Below, one piece after another: positions 29,073-37,265 of a DNA stretch of 64,000 nucleotides; position 1 is the first letter of the stretch; each line of letters opens with the position of its first letter. The translations under genes and the position numbers were made by a program. A model generated the notes under the pieces. That model ran no database searches. It was not told where the DNA came from and saw only the letters and a program-made list of their open reading frames with translations. Source of the stretch: Chrysogorgia sp. JL179-B06 (Eukaryota; Cnidaria; Anthozoa; Scleralcyonacea; Chrysogorgiidae); the NCBI GenBank assembly GCA_035772405.1, contig JAYKKM010000337.1, forward strand, positions 3,197,001 through 3,261,000, in the 5' to 3' direction.

Positions 29073-29834
29073 ATGGCGACCAACTTGGTGCAATTATTCG
29101 ATGGTCACCAAATCACGATGGCTAATCACAACGGTGAAATATGGTTCGAAGCAAGAGAAGTCGCAAGCGCTCTAGGTTACGCTCGACCAAAAGATGCAGT
29201 CAACGACCACGTCGAACCTGATTGTAAAATGAAGATGGAACAGGTCTCGTTTATCAACGAACTTGGGGTCTACTCATTGACGTTCTCGAGTAAATTGGAG
29301 CGCGCGAAACACTTTGGAAGGTGGGTGCACTCAGAGGTTTTACCAAGCGTTAAAAAAAGTTTAGCTGACGTCGGTCTCAAACACAATCAGTTTAAAATGA
29401 TCACTGAGTTCGACCTTCATACGAAAGTTGTTGGTTTTCTTAGGAAATATTATCCAGAGGCTATTTTGATAGCTGCTTGTGGTGAGAATCAAGACACTTC
29501 GAGTAAAAGAATAAACTCGTGGAAAAAAGGTTATCAACGTGGAACACCCGACTTGATTATTGCCAATGCAAACCGACAGCACAGCGGGCTTGTGATTGAG
29601 TTCAAGAACCCAGGTGGCACAGGCAAGACGTCCAAAGAGCAGGAGTCTCTGTTACTCAGATACAAATCCGCTGGGTATCTAACACTCTTGTGCGACTCGT
29701 ACGACGACGCTATTACCATGGTAATAAAATATCTCTTTGACGTTGGGTTTCAGTGCTCCCAGTGTTTTCGTAAATTTAAAAATAAGTCAGCGTTGAGTAA
29801 CCATGAGAGACGCTATTGTAAAGAGACTTTTTAG
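29073..29834 (+). CDS. BRO-N / PD-(D/E)XK nuclease / zinc-finger fusion
   Basis: The ATG at 29,073 (after CTATAGTA) is preferred over an in-frame ATG 11 codons upstream that overlaps the previous gene. Residues about 1-95 form a BRO-N domain (GEIWFEAREVASALGYARPK, then GVYSLTFSSKLERAK and FGRWVHSEVLPS). Residues about 110-220 resemble a VRR-NUC-like nuclease: GTPDLI (P159-D160), VIEFKNP (E176, K178), Q190 and a final CDSYDDA tract. Residues 228-249 form a C2HC finger (C228, C231, H244, C249). BRO-N domains bind DNA in many large DNA viruses; PD-(D/E)XK nucleases cut DNA. The combination suggests a DNA-processing or host-directed nuclease; the target is unknown. Confidence 0.75.
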   Translation: MATNLVQLFDGHQITMANHNGEIWFEAREVASALGYARPKDAVNDHVEPDCKMKMEQVSFINELGVYSLTFSSKLERAKHFGRWVHSEVLPSVKKSLADVGLKHNQFKMITEFDLHTKVVGFLRKYYPEAILIAACGENQDTSSKRINSWKKGYQRGTPDLIIANANRQHSGLVIEFKNPGGTGKTSKEQESLLLRYKSAGYLTLLCDSYDDAITMVIKYLFDVGFQCSQCFRKFKNKSALSNHERRYCKETF

Positions 29835-30077
29835 ACAGCGAGTAATAAGTCGAATTAGCACTCGCTCTCGTTGTTGAGACAACGCTCGAAGCGACAACTG
29901 CTCTAGCATTTTCTAAAGACGTTTTTAACTTGGTAAAAAAATATCTGCAAAACTTTCTCTATTTATTTCACAAACCTTCTGACCACTGTGTGAAAAAATG
30001 TTTCTATGACATTGGACGCTTCATGTGACCAATGTCTAAATTTAAAAAAGTGGGATGTATTGAAAACACCCCTAATT
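29835..30077. terminator. intergenic region between convergent genes with hairpins
   Basis: The BRO-N fusion gene and thymidine kinase converge here. Two short inverted repeats follow the first stop: GCGAGT...ACTCGC (about 29,839-29,868) and CGTTGT.GAGA.CAACG (about 29,870-29,885). They may mark transcript ends, but no polyadenylation signal of standard form is obvious. No gene is seen. Confidence 0.3.
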
Positions 30078-30641
30078 TTATGTGGAAGGATGATGACGTC
30101 TGCACACTGCGCGATATTGCTCAGCACCACCAACGAATGATGGTCCTGGGTTGTATCTCCAACCGAATGGTGCTTCAACGGTTGTTCCGTAAGTGTCACG
30201 ACAAACAGCACAGTACGCTTTTAGAAATGTGATGTCGTCCGCTACTGGGAAGAGCGTGTCGAGTTCGCCAAGTCTTTTTAAATGCTCTGTTGTTATGAGA
30301 CCACAAATAATGACGTGGATGCCAGCTTTGACATATTCACGAATAACTGACAGATCGGAGTACCAATGGCCTTCATCAATTCCGATGACGTCGTAATCAG
30401 CTATCTCGGAAGAACTCGGAAGGTTGGTGATTAACTTCGCAGGTAAACTGTCTGATCCAACAACAATGGTCTGACGATGTGTGGAGAACGCGTGGTCAGT
30501 TCGCCTGGTGTCACCTGTGTTGTTCATGTAGAGGACTTTGAGCCCTGATTTACTTAACGTGATTAACCTACGAAGAGTCTCTGTTGTTTTTCCTGCAAAC
30601 ATGGGACCAATCACGATCTCTAGTTTACCAACTTTTCTCAT
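30078..30641 (-). CDS. thymidine kinase (type II)
   Basis: A 187-aa enzyme with P-loop GPMFAGKT (residues 12-19), the catalytic DE of VIGIDEGHW (D89-E90), a zinc-binding set (C144, C147, C180 and H183), and the substrate-lasso region with GGAEQYRAVC. This is the poxvirus/bacterial-type homotetrameric thymidine kinase that phosphorylates thymidine to dTMP precursor in the cytosol. All key residues are present and the length is normal. It faces opposite to its neighbours. The ATG follows GTATAGTAACC. A nucleotide-supply enzyme fits replication in non-dividing cells. It is not part of the common Polinton gene set, so it is probably an acquired gene. Confidence 0.93.
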   Translation of the reverse strand: MRKVGKLEIVIGPMFAGKTTETLRRLITLSKSGLKVLYMNNTGDTRRTDHAFSTHRQTIVVGSDSLPAKLITNLPSSSEIADYDVIGIDEGHWYSDLSVIREYVKAGIHVIICGLITTEHLKRLGELDTLFPVADDITFLKAYCAVCRDTYGTTVEAPFGWRYNPGPSFVGGAEQYRAVCRRHHPST

Positions 30642-30822
30642 GGTTACTATACCTTCGGAGAAATATTTTTTATTGTGGTGGAAACTGTCGTTCCATGTTG
30701 AATATCCGCTGGAGCTCTAAGTTTTTAACGCGTTTGGTTTGGAACTGTGAGATATCTGTGAGGTCATCTGTGAGACACCTGTGAGGTCATCTGTGAGTAA
30801 GATAACACGCGATAATGTATAA
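30642..30822. promoter_or_regulatory. divergent promoter region with short tandem repeats
   Basis: The region separates the thymidine kinase (minus) from the 114-aa gene (plus). It contains three or four copies of (A/C)TCTGTGAGGTC / ACCTGTGAGGTC units at about 30,749-30,796. The plus side ends in CGATAATGTATAA directly before the ATG, nearly the same as CGACAATGTATAT before the next gene. Confidence 0.45.
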
Positions 30823-31167
30823 ATGGTTGAGGACCCACAGACGGCTGTTGAAGCGAAGATCACGGCTGATGTGAAAAGTGTTAAGGTGAAGGACCCAAAG
30901 CGCGTCGCTGCTGGTAAAAAGTTGGCTGAGATATCGAAAGCTGCGAAAGAAAAGAAAATGCGTGAAATGATAGTTAACGAGGAACAGGGTGGTGAGTGGG
31001 GCTATGGATATGTTGTCGGAACACTTGGTGTAATCATCGCTGGCGCTTCGTTATGGTACACAATTAGCAGTGAAAAAGAGACACGACTAGAGCCTGTGAG
31101 TACTACACCAGCTGTGTCAGAAAGTTGTAGAACTCATCGTCCAACACTTGACACATTTGATTCTTGA
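30823..31167 (+). CDS. 114-aa basic single-pass membrane protein
   Basis: The N-terminal half is charged and very basic (KVKDPKRVAAGKKLAE, about residues 21-36). One membrane segment follows at about 61-81 (YGYVVGTLGVIIAGASLW) and then a polar tail. The KRVAAGKKLAE tract reminds me of small proteins in other cnidarian Polintons, but its role is unknown. It is first of three small membrane-protein genes leading to the polymerase. Confidence 0.7.
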   Translation: MVEDPQTAVEAKITADVKSVKVKDPKRVAAGKKLAEISKAAKEKKMREMIVNEEQGGEWGYGYVVGTLGVIIAGASLWYTISSEKETRLEPVSTTPAVSESCRTHRPTLDTFDS

Positions 31168-31190
31168 ACAAAACACACGACAATGTATAT

Positions 31191-31427
31191 ATGGCTGCGA
31201 TCGATCGAAAAGAACTTATGAACGAACTGTACGATGCGCTACTTGTTACGACTGGTGCTGTGGCAGTGAGTATGATTTCTAAAAAGGCTTTGGGAGAACC
31301 ATTGGGAACACCAGAGACAGTGAAAGGTACAGTGAAACTTGCTGCAGCTGTTGGTGCAGGAACGCTGTTAGTAAAGTGGATGCAATCGAAAAAGTGGATA
31401 CCGACAGATCCATTCAAATCAACGTAA
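31191..31427 (+). CDS. 78-aa small hydrophobic protein
   Basis: The ATG at 31,191 sits directly after AATGTATAT. The protein has two moderately hydrophobic stretches (about 15-30 and 47-63), the second in VKLAAAVGAGTLLVKW, with basic ends. It is probably membrane-associated. Its C-terminus overlaps no neighbour and the next gene starts 4 bp later. No family recognised. Confidence 0.65.
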   Translation: MAAIDRKELMNELYDALLVTTGAVAVSMISKKALGEPLGTPETVKGTVKLAAAVGAGTLLVKWMQSKKWIPTDPFKST

Positions 31428-31431
31428 GTTA

Positions 31432-31851
31432 ATGGTGAGCGTTGTGGCTGGAGGGATATTTAATGCAGTGGCTTTTGCAGGCGCTGGCTTTATGTTTTCG
31501 AAGTTTAATCATTCAGGTTATGAAGCTGAGATGAAAAGGCACAACCATGCGTTGGAACAGCTAGCCAGTGCGAAAGAAGTGTGGTATGAGAATGAGGTCG
31601 CCAAGAAAGATAAGATCCAGCGTTTACGACAACGGCTCTCTGATGCTAATGCTGACATCAATGACACAAACCATGCGTTGGAAGAACTTAGAAGCGTAAT
31701 GACCATTCAGTACAGCGGACGAGTGTTCACTGACCTCCCGAGGGTTGTGGATTACTACCAACCAAGTGCGGAAATGAAGGAATACCAATTATTGTTTGTT
31801 AGCGCGCTAGGTTTGGGCAGTGGAATAGTGGTGTGGGTGCTAGTTCGGTGA
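31432..31851 (+). CDS. 139-aa coiled-coil protein with hydrophobic segments at both ends
   Basis: There is a hydrophobic glycine-rich N-terminus (about 1-22), a charged central coiled coil (about 30-88, with MKRHNHALEQLASAKEVWYE), and a C-terminal membrane segment (about 118-138). Related small proteins with the same N-terminal pattern and RH..ALEQL tract occur in cnidarian Polintons as far as I recall; function unknown. It starts 4 bp after the preceding stop, so these small genes are probably transcribed together or from overlapping leaders. Confidence 0.7.
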   Translation: MVSVVAGGIFNAVAFAGAGFMFSKFNHSGYEAEMKRHNHALEQLASAKEVWYENEVAKKDKIQRLRQRLSDANADINDTNHALEELRSVMTIQYSGRVFTDLPRVVDYYQPSAEMKEYQLLFVSALGLGSGIVVWVLVR

Positions 31852-31878
31852 AAAAAAAATGTTGGAGTAGTATAAGCG

Positions 31879-32442
31879 ATGGACAAACTTATGAGGCAGA
31901 TGAGTTATGGCTTGACAATTGACGAGATCGCGAATGAGACGCAAACTGAGTGTGGAGGCGCCTTCAGAATTTACTACTGCTCGGATTGCGACGTTGTGAA
32001 ACATGTGACTGACTGCGGTGGGTACGCATGTCCAAAGTGTGGTGACATCGAATGGGGTTACACTCAGAGTTACAGCGACATGAGACTCACGCGACTAAAA
32101 AGCGTTCACAAACGGTCTTGGTGGATGGGGAGGAGACTACGGAACGTTGTGAAGGGTGAGCACCTTGAGTTGATAAAAGAGGACTTCTTGAAAGTTGTCA
32201 ATGTGCTGCACTCATGCAATTTGATAAAGGGTAGAAATGTCAGCAGATACGGATACTACATTATTAGGTTGTGTCATAGAAGACAATTAGAGACACTCAA
32301 GAAGGTGTCAGACCTCAAAGACGGGAAGGTGAAAGACTTGTTCGACGATAATTTGTTTGGGGTGGTGTACCCAAAGCTGGGATGGTGTGAGAGTGGCGAT
32401 ATTTATTACAATGAGTGGGTTAAGAAAAAAAGTGTAGTGTAA
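31879..32442 (+). CDS. 187-aa zinc-ribbon protein, possibly late-transcription-factor-like
   Basis: An N-terminal four-cysteine ribbon (C34, C37, C51, C54, in YYCSDCD and YACPKCGD) is followed by a helical, basic domain (about 64-150). The order of a zinc ribbon then a helical region recalls poxvirus VLTF3-like factors, which some Polinton-like viruses carry; this is a weak resemblance and needs profile comparison. The ATG lies just after GTAGTATAAGCG, and the gene ends 10 bp before the polymerase. It would be a candidate DNA-binding regulator of the element's own genes. Confidence 0.65.
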   Translation: MDKLMRQMSYGLTIDEIANETQTECGGAFRIYYCSDCDVVKHVTDCGGYACPKCGDIEWGYTQSYSDMRLTRLKSVHKRSWWMGRRLRNVVKGEHLELIKEDFLKVVNVLHSCNLIKGRNVSRYGYYIIRLCHRRQLETLKKVSDLKDGKVKDLFDDNLFGVVYPKLGWCESGDIYYNEWVKKKSVV

Positions 32443-32452
32443 GTATAAGCCA

Positions 32453-35400
32453 ATGAGTCGGACTGTGAGAAACCCGCTGAAAAAAAGACGGGCGCATAAG
32501 ACGAGTGCAGCCGTTGTCGATTCACTAACAGATGAAGCGACCAACGTTCACGGCTTCTTTAGAGACCAAGAAACACAACCTGCAGTCGAAGACCTCGCAC
32601 CGTCAACACATCTGTTGGATCGAGCACTGAGAGGGTTCACAAGGTCCTATGGAGTCGAAGTGATTGACGACAGAGACATCAATCAGGTAAATGGTAGTAG
32701 AAGCGCTGTCACTAACCTTTTGAGACGTGAACTAGGTGAGACCAACGGAATGAAAGTGGTGGAGACAGTCAAGGTCACTTTTGAGAAAGTTTTAGAACTC
32801 AATAAGACCACGTACAAAACTGCTTACTTTAACAGCGAAACGTTCGTCGTCATTAACGAGCACGACATCGAGGGTGTTGCCAATCGTGGGTCGGAGCAGA
32901 TTTTGACACGGATAGCTGGGTGGCTATCTGAGGGGTCTGGATGGACTATCGACAAAATAGACGCACACTACGTTAATGTCGCTATTTACAGACCTTTGCA
33001 TGGGAGTAGCTACATTGTGTTGCCAAAGGAGCTGCGCAATAGTATGAAGGGCTTGATAAACGTAAATAACGATGATGACAACGAGTGCTTTAGATGGTGT
33101 CACCTTGCGCATAAGTTTCCTGTTGGAAAACACTCCGATAGAACGTCGAAGTACGCTAGGCATGTCGGTGAGCTGAATTATGACGGAGTTGACTTCCCAG
33201 TATCAGTCAAAGACTACAACAAGATCGAAAAGGCGAACGATATTAGCATTAATGTTTTTGGGTACGAAAATAAGCAGCCATTCCCTGTGTACGTTTCTAA
33301 GGAGGTGTGCCCTGACCATATGGACCTATTGTTGATAACTAATGACGTGGGCAACAAGCATTATGTGTACATTCGCGATTTTAACAAATTCATGTACCGT
33401 CAGACAGAGCACAAGGCGAGAAAGCATTTTTGCAGGTATTGTTTGCAATGTTTCACCCGTGCGGACGTGCTTGAACGCCATGTGGAAGTGTGTTTGGTCA
33501 TTAATGGGAAGCAAGCTATTAAAATGCCACAAAAAGGCGCGAAAGTAAAATATGAGAATTTTAGCAGACAATTAAATGTACCATTTGTGGTGTATGCAGA
33601 CTTCGAGGCTATCACACAGAAGGTGCATGCGGTGACACCATCGAGCGAGTGTAGCTACACAAACGCTTACCAGAGGCATGTTGACTGCGGTTATGGGTAT
33701 AAATTGGTTTGTTGCTATGACAATGCGTATAGTAAGCCAGTGAAGGTGTATCGCGGTGAAAATGCAGTCAACAAGTTCATTGGGGAGATGTTAGAAATTG
33801 TCGAATATTGTAAAGAGACATCTGAGAGTCACTTTAACAAAGAAATGATACTGACTGACGCCGATAAGAAGAACTTTGACGAGGCTAAAAGTTGTCATAT
33901 TTGCAGTGTTGAGTACACTGGTGCTGACGTTAGAGTGAGAGACCACTGTCATGTCTCAGGTAAGTACAGAGGGTCCGCACATCGTCAGTGTAACGTGAAC
34001 TTTAGATTGACTGATAAAATTCCTGTGATCTTTCATAACTTACGTGGCTACGATAGCCATTTCATCATGCAGGAGATTGGTAAGTTTGGTCAAGACATAA
34101 ATGTGATACCAAACAACATGGAGAAGTACATGGCGTTCATGCTTGGAAAAAACTTGGTATTTTTGGACAGCTTTCAGTTCATGAGTAGCGGTCTAGACAA
34201 CTTGGTGAAGAACCTACCAAGGGACGCTTTCAAGTACACGTCAGAAGTGTTTCGCGACGAGGGGTTGGCACTCATGACAAGAAAGGGAGTCTATCCCTAC
34301 GATTATATGGACTCCTTTAATAAATTCGACGAAAGCGAGCTACCCTCCAAAAAAGATTTCTACAGCGTTCTGAACGATGAGCACATCACGGAAGAAATGC
34401 ACGAGCGCGCCATCGATGTGTGGGACTACTTCAACGTTGAGAGTATGGGTGGGTACCACGACCTGTATTTGAAAAGCGATGTGCTCTTGCTCGCCGACGT
34501 TTTCGAGAACTTTAGAAAGACATGCCATCGCGAGTATAAACTAGACCCTTGCCATTATTTCACATCGCCTGGATTGGCTTGGGATGCCATGTTAAAGATG
34601 ACTGGAGTGGAGCTTGAGTTATTGTCCGACATCGACATGTTCCAGTTCGTAGAATTAGGTATGCGTGGTGGCGTGAGCTACATATGCAACAGACATGGCG
34701 TGGCGAACAATAAATATATGAAGGGGTACGATAAAGCGCAAGAGTCGAAGTATTTGATGTACCTTGACGCCAACAACTTGTATGGATGGGCAATGAGTCG
34801 AAGTCTACCCACGGGCGGCTTCAAGTGGTTGGCTGAGAAAGAGATAGAAAAAGTTAATCTGCACGACTATCACAACAATAGTAAAAAAGGCTTACTGCTT
34901 GAGGTCGACTTGGAGTACCCAACCCATTTGCATGACCTACACAACGATTACCCGTTGGCCCCCGAGAAGATGGAGATAACCGTTGACATGTTGTCGGAGT
35001 ACTGCGCGAAAATCAAAAATAAGTTTAACGTGAGTGTTGGCGGCGTGAAAAAGTTGGTGACTAATTTGATGGACAAAAAAAAGTATGTGTGTCACTATAG
35101 AAATCTGCAGTTGTACACGGGTCTTGGACTAAAAATCAAAAAGGTGCATAGGGTCCTACAGTTCGACCAGTCCAAGTGGTTGGGCAAGTACATCGACTTT
35201 AACACAGTCAAGAGAACCGCGGCTAAGAACGCTTTCGAGAAGGATTTCTTCAAGTTGATGAACAACAGTGTGTTTGGAAAAACAATGGAGAACTTGAGGA
35301 AGCGTGTGGACGTAAGATTAGTGACCACCGAGAAAACGTTAGAAAAGCTTGTCTCAAAGCCTACGTTTGTGTCTTGCAAGATATTTAGCGAGAACTTAGT

Positions 35401-36043
35401 CGCTGTCCACAAAGTCAAAGAGACGTTGACATTAAATAGACCTGCATACGTGGGTATGTGCATACTAGACTTGAGCAAAACGTTGATGTATGACTTCCAC
35501 TATAATTATATTATGAAAAAGTACTCTAGCGACACCTGTAGATTGCACTTCACTGACACTGACAGTCTGTTGTACTCAATCAAAACTGACGACGTTTATT
35601 CCGACTTCATGGAGGAGCGCGAAAAGTTTGACAATAGCGATTACCCTGCAGACAACCCGTTCGCTTTCAAAGAGAATAAGAAAGTTATTGGCAAGATGAA
35701 AGACGAGTGCGCTGGAACACCAATTATCGAGTTCGTTGGGTTGCGCAGTAAAATGTATAGCTATTTGAAAGAGGATGGGGGTGGTGGGAAAACCGCTAAA
35801 GGTATTAGAAAGAACATAATTAAAAAAGTGATCAAGCACGAAGATTATAAAAGTGTGTTACTTGAGCAGAAACAATTGCGACACACAATGAAGACCATTA
35901 GAAGTGTTAAACATCAGCTAGGTAGTTACGAAATTAATAAAGTGTCGCTATCCTGTTTTGATGATAAACGATACCTTTTAGAAAATGGTATTGACTCCTA
36001 CGCGTATGGTCACAAAAACATTGTAGTGAGAGACATACCTTAA
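32453..36043 (+). CDS. protein-primed family B DNA polymerase
   Basis: A 1,196-aa protein. Exonuclease motifs are YADFE (D383, E385), FHNLRGYDSH (N529, D534) and YLKSDV (Y672, D676). Polymerase motifs are A at YLDANNLYGWAM (D772), B at KLMNNSVFGKT (934-944), C at FTDTDSL (D1035, D1037) and KMY (1100-1102). A C2H2-like finger lies at 327-347. An HNH/endonuclease VII-like cysteine-histidine cluster (C481, C484, D497-H500, H510, C513) sits between exonuclease motifs I and II, as in other Polintons. The N-terminal 320 residues are the expected place for a terminal-protein or priming region but show no clear motif. The enzyme would replicate the linear genome from its terminal repeats. All catalytic residues are intact. 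The ATG follows GTAAGTATAAGCCA. Confidence 0.97.
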   Translation: MSRTVRNPLKKRRAHKTSAAVVDSLTDEATNVHGFFRDQETQPAVEDLAPSTHLLDRALRGFTRSYGVEVIDDRDINQVNGSRSAVTNLLRRELGETNGMKVVETVKVTFEKVLELNKTTYKTAYFNSETFVVINEHDIEGVANRGSEQILTRIAGWLSEGSGWTIDKIDAHYVNVAIYRPLHGSSYIVLPKELRNSMKGLINVNNDDDNECFRWCHLAHKFPVGKHSDRTSKYARHVGELNYDGVDFPVSVKDYNKIEKANDISINVFGYENKQPFPVYVSKEVCPDHMDLLLITNDVGNKHYVYIRDFNKFMYRQTEHKARKHFCRYCLQCFTRADVLERHVEVCLVINGKQAIKMPQKGAKVKYENFSRQLNVPFVVYADFEAITQKVHAVTPSSECSYTNAYQRHVDCGYGYKLVCCYDNAYSKPVKVYRGENAVNKFIGEMLEIVEYCKETSESHFNKEMILTDADKKNFDEAKSCHICSVEYTGADVRVRDHCHVSGKYRGSAHRQCNVNFRLTDKIPVIFHNLRGYDSHFIMQEIGKFGQDINVIPNNMEKYMAFMLGKNLVFLDSFQFMSSGLDNLVKNLPRDAFKYTSEVFRDEGLALMTRKGVYPYDYMDSFNKFDESELPSKKDFYSVLNDEHITEEMHERAIDVWDYFNVESMGGYHDLYLKSDVLLLADVFENFRKTCHREYKLDPCHYFTSPGLAWDAMLKMTGVELELLSDIDMFQFVELGMRGGVSYICNRHGVANNKYMKGYDKAQESKYLMYLDANNLYGWAMSRSLPTGGFKWLAEKEIEKVNLHDYHNNSKKGLLLEVDLEYPTHLHDLHNDYPLAPEKMEITVDMLSEYCAKIKNKFNVSVGGVKKLVTNLMDKKKYVCHYRNLQLYTGLGLKIKKVHRVLQFDQSKWLGKYIDFNTVKRTAAKNAFEKDFFKLMNNSVFGKTMENLRKRVDVRLVTTEKTLEKLVSKPTFVSCKIFSENLVAVHKVKETLTLNRPAYVGMCILDLSKTLMYDFHYNYIMKKYSSDTCRLHFTDTDSLLYSIKTDDVYSDFMEEREKFDNSDYPADNPFAFKENKKVIGKMKDECAGTPIIEFVGLRSKMYSYLKEDGGGGKTAKGIRKNIIKKVIKHEDYKSVLLEQKQLRHTMKTIRSVKHQLGSYEINKVSLSCFDDKRYLLENGIDSYAYGHKNIVVRDIP

Positions 36044-36090
36044 ACACTGCGACGTGATTCCCATAAGGTCACTCTCTCCACGCGTGCGAG

Positions 36091-36345
36091 ATTGCAAACG
36101 CTTTTCTCACCGACTTGTTAATCAACAAATTCGCTAGCTTACTAAACGGGTTGAACGCTATTGAAAATCCCGACGAACTAAACGACGAGTTGCAAAAAGA
36201 CGTCGAGAGCATTGTCGCGATTGTGACACCGTACGTGCCTTTCTTGGGCTTGTTGTCGGGAGGAATCACAACGTCTAAATATGTGTACGACCACCATTTC
36301 AGAAGTGCGACGACAAACACTGAAAATAGCGAGCGGGTGGACTAA
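36091..36345 (+). pseudogene. truncated copy of the 170-aa gene inside the right terminal repeat
   Basis: It encodes the C-terminal 75 or so residues of the gene at 19,580-20,092, ending in the same stop, but has no ATG. An 18-bp in-frame deletion removes six residues; in the intact copy the removed block lies between two AAAGAC repeats, so replication slippage explains it. It starts 47 bp after the polymerase stop. Probably not expressed as a protein. Confidence 0.85.
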
Positions 36346-36559
36346 TTTGCATGTTAGCAGGTGGCTTCATAACAACCGCGCGAGCCCATTCACACAACAG
36401 TTTTTTATTCACGATATTTATAGTGTACGATTTAACGAGTGCGCTCAAAGTTAGACAGTCTTAGCATGGTGGTCCTCACCCCTTCTTCAAACATCGCGAT
36501 TCTTCTCTTGTGGTCAGCTATCTCCACCTCGCACGACAGCAGGTGGTTGTACGTGGTGT

Positions 36560-36740
36560 GTTGCTAACAACAACATTCCATTGCGAATAGCAACCACAAC
36601 TTTTTGAAAAAAATATTTTAAAATGAAAATATTTTTTCAAAGTGAAAATATTTTTTCAAAGTGAAAACATTTTTTAAAAGTGAAAACATTTTTTGAAAAG
36701 TTGTGGTTGCTATTCGCAATGGAATGTTGTTGTTAGCAAC
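36560..36740. repeat. subterminal hairpin, right
   Basis: Inverted counterpart of the hairpin at 19,184-19,365, with arms of about 45 bp around an AT-rich loop of repeated GAAAA(C/T)ATTTTTT units. Confidence 0.9.
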
Positions 36741-37090
36741 ATCAACAGGTGACCTTGATTCGTATAGCAGGTAGAGCACTCGCATATGAAATCTATTTAA
36801 CACTAGACTCTAGTGGCTCTCTCGTTGAAATTTATTAAACATCGTCACTAGAATCAAAATCTAGTGGCTTTTTTTTCGCGCGTGAATTGAGACAACGGCA
36901 GAACGCGTCTGTTGTAGTTTGTCAAACACAAATGTGAAAATGACGACATAAAACTCTTTCTAAATTTGACGAAATGTGTCGTATTTCGTTAAAATAACGA
37001 TTTGGTGTTGTCTCGTGAGTCTCGCGTGTGTTTGGCATCAATTTAGTAGAAAACGTGGGAGGGGTGTTTAGATTGACTAACGATCGCTGT

Positions 37091-37259
37091 AGTAGTATAG
37101 CAAGTGGGGCTGTGGGCTTATTCAACCTCAACCGTGAATATAAATACCAAAACATCACCAAATTTGTCGAGTCGTGACTTGGCCAAATTTGGTGATGTTT
37201 TGGTATTTATATTCACAATTGAGGTCGATTGGGCTCGCAGCCCCACTTGCTATACTACT
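37091..37259. repeat. 169-bp palindromic tip, right
   Basis: Same structure as the left tip and in the same internal orientation relative to the element end, so the two ends do not differ as flip and flop forms. Confidence 0.9.
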
Positions 37260-37265
37260 TAAGAT
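37260..37265. repeat. right target-site duplication (TAAGAT)
   Basis: Exact copy of 18,659-18,664, immediately outside the inverted repeat. Confidence 0.95.

Larger units (their letters stand above)
18665..37259. mobile_element. Polinton/Maverick, 18,595 bp, apparently complete
   Basis: The element is bounded by AGTAGTATAGCAAG and its inverted copy, has long terminal inverted repeats, and is flanked by TAAGAT on both sides. It encodes the diagnostic set of protein-primed DNA polymerase B, retroviral-type integrase with chromodomain, A32/FtsK-like packaging ATPase and double jelly-roll capsid protein. Genes are densely packed with gaps of a few to about 60 bp in the main blocks, and none of the core genes carries a stop or frameshift. 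Near-identical terminal repeats suggest a recent insertion. Polintons are established virus-like self-synthesising elements; whether this copy makes particles is unknown. Confidence 0.97.
36091..37259 (-). repeat. right terminal inverted repeat of the Polinton
   Basis: Inverted copy of 18,665-19,852. It is 19 bases shorter: the 18-bp deletion in the gene fragment and one base in an A run. Outer sequence appears identical to the left copy, including the palindromic tip. Confidence 0.95.

Noticed and set aside
30032..30232. 66-codon plus-strand frame at the 3' end of the thymidine kinase
   Set aside because: It is mostly antisense to the kinase, whose conserved motifs prove the minus-strand reading.
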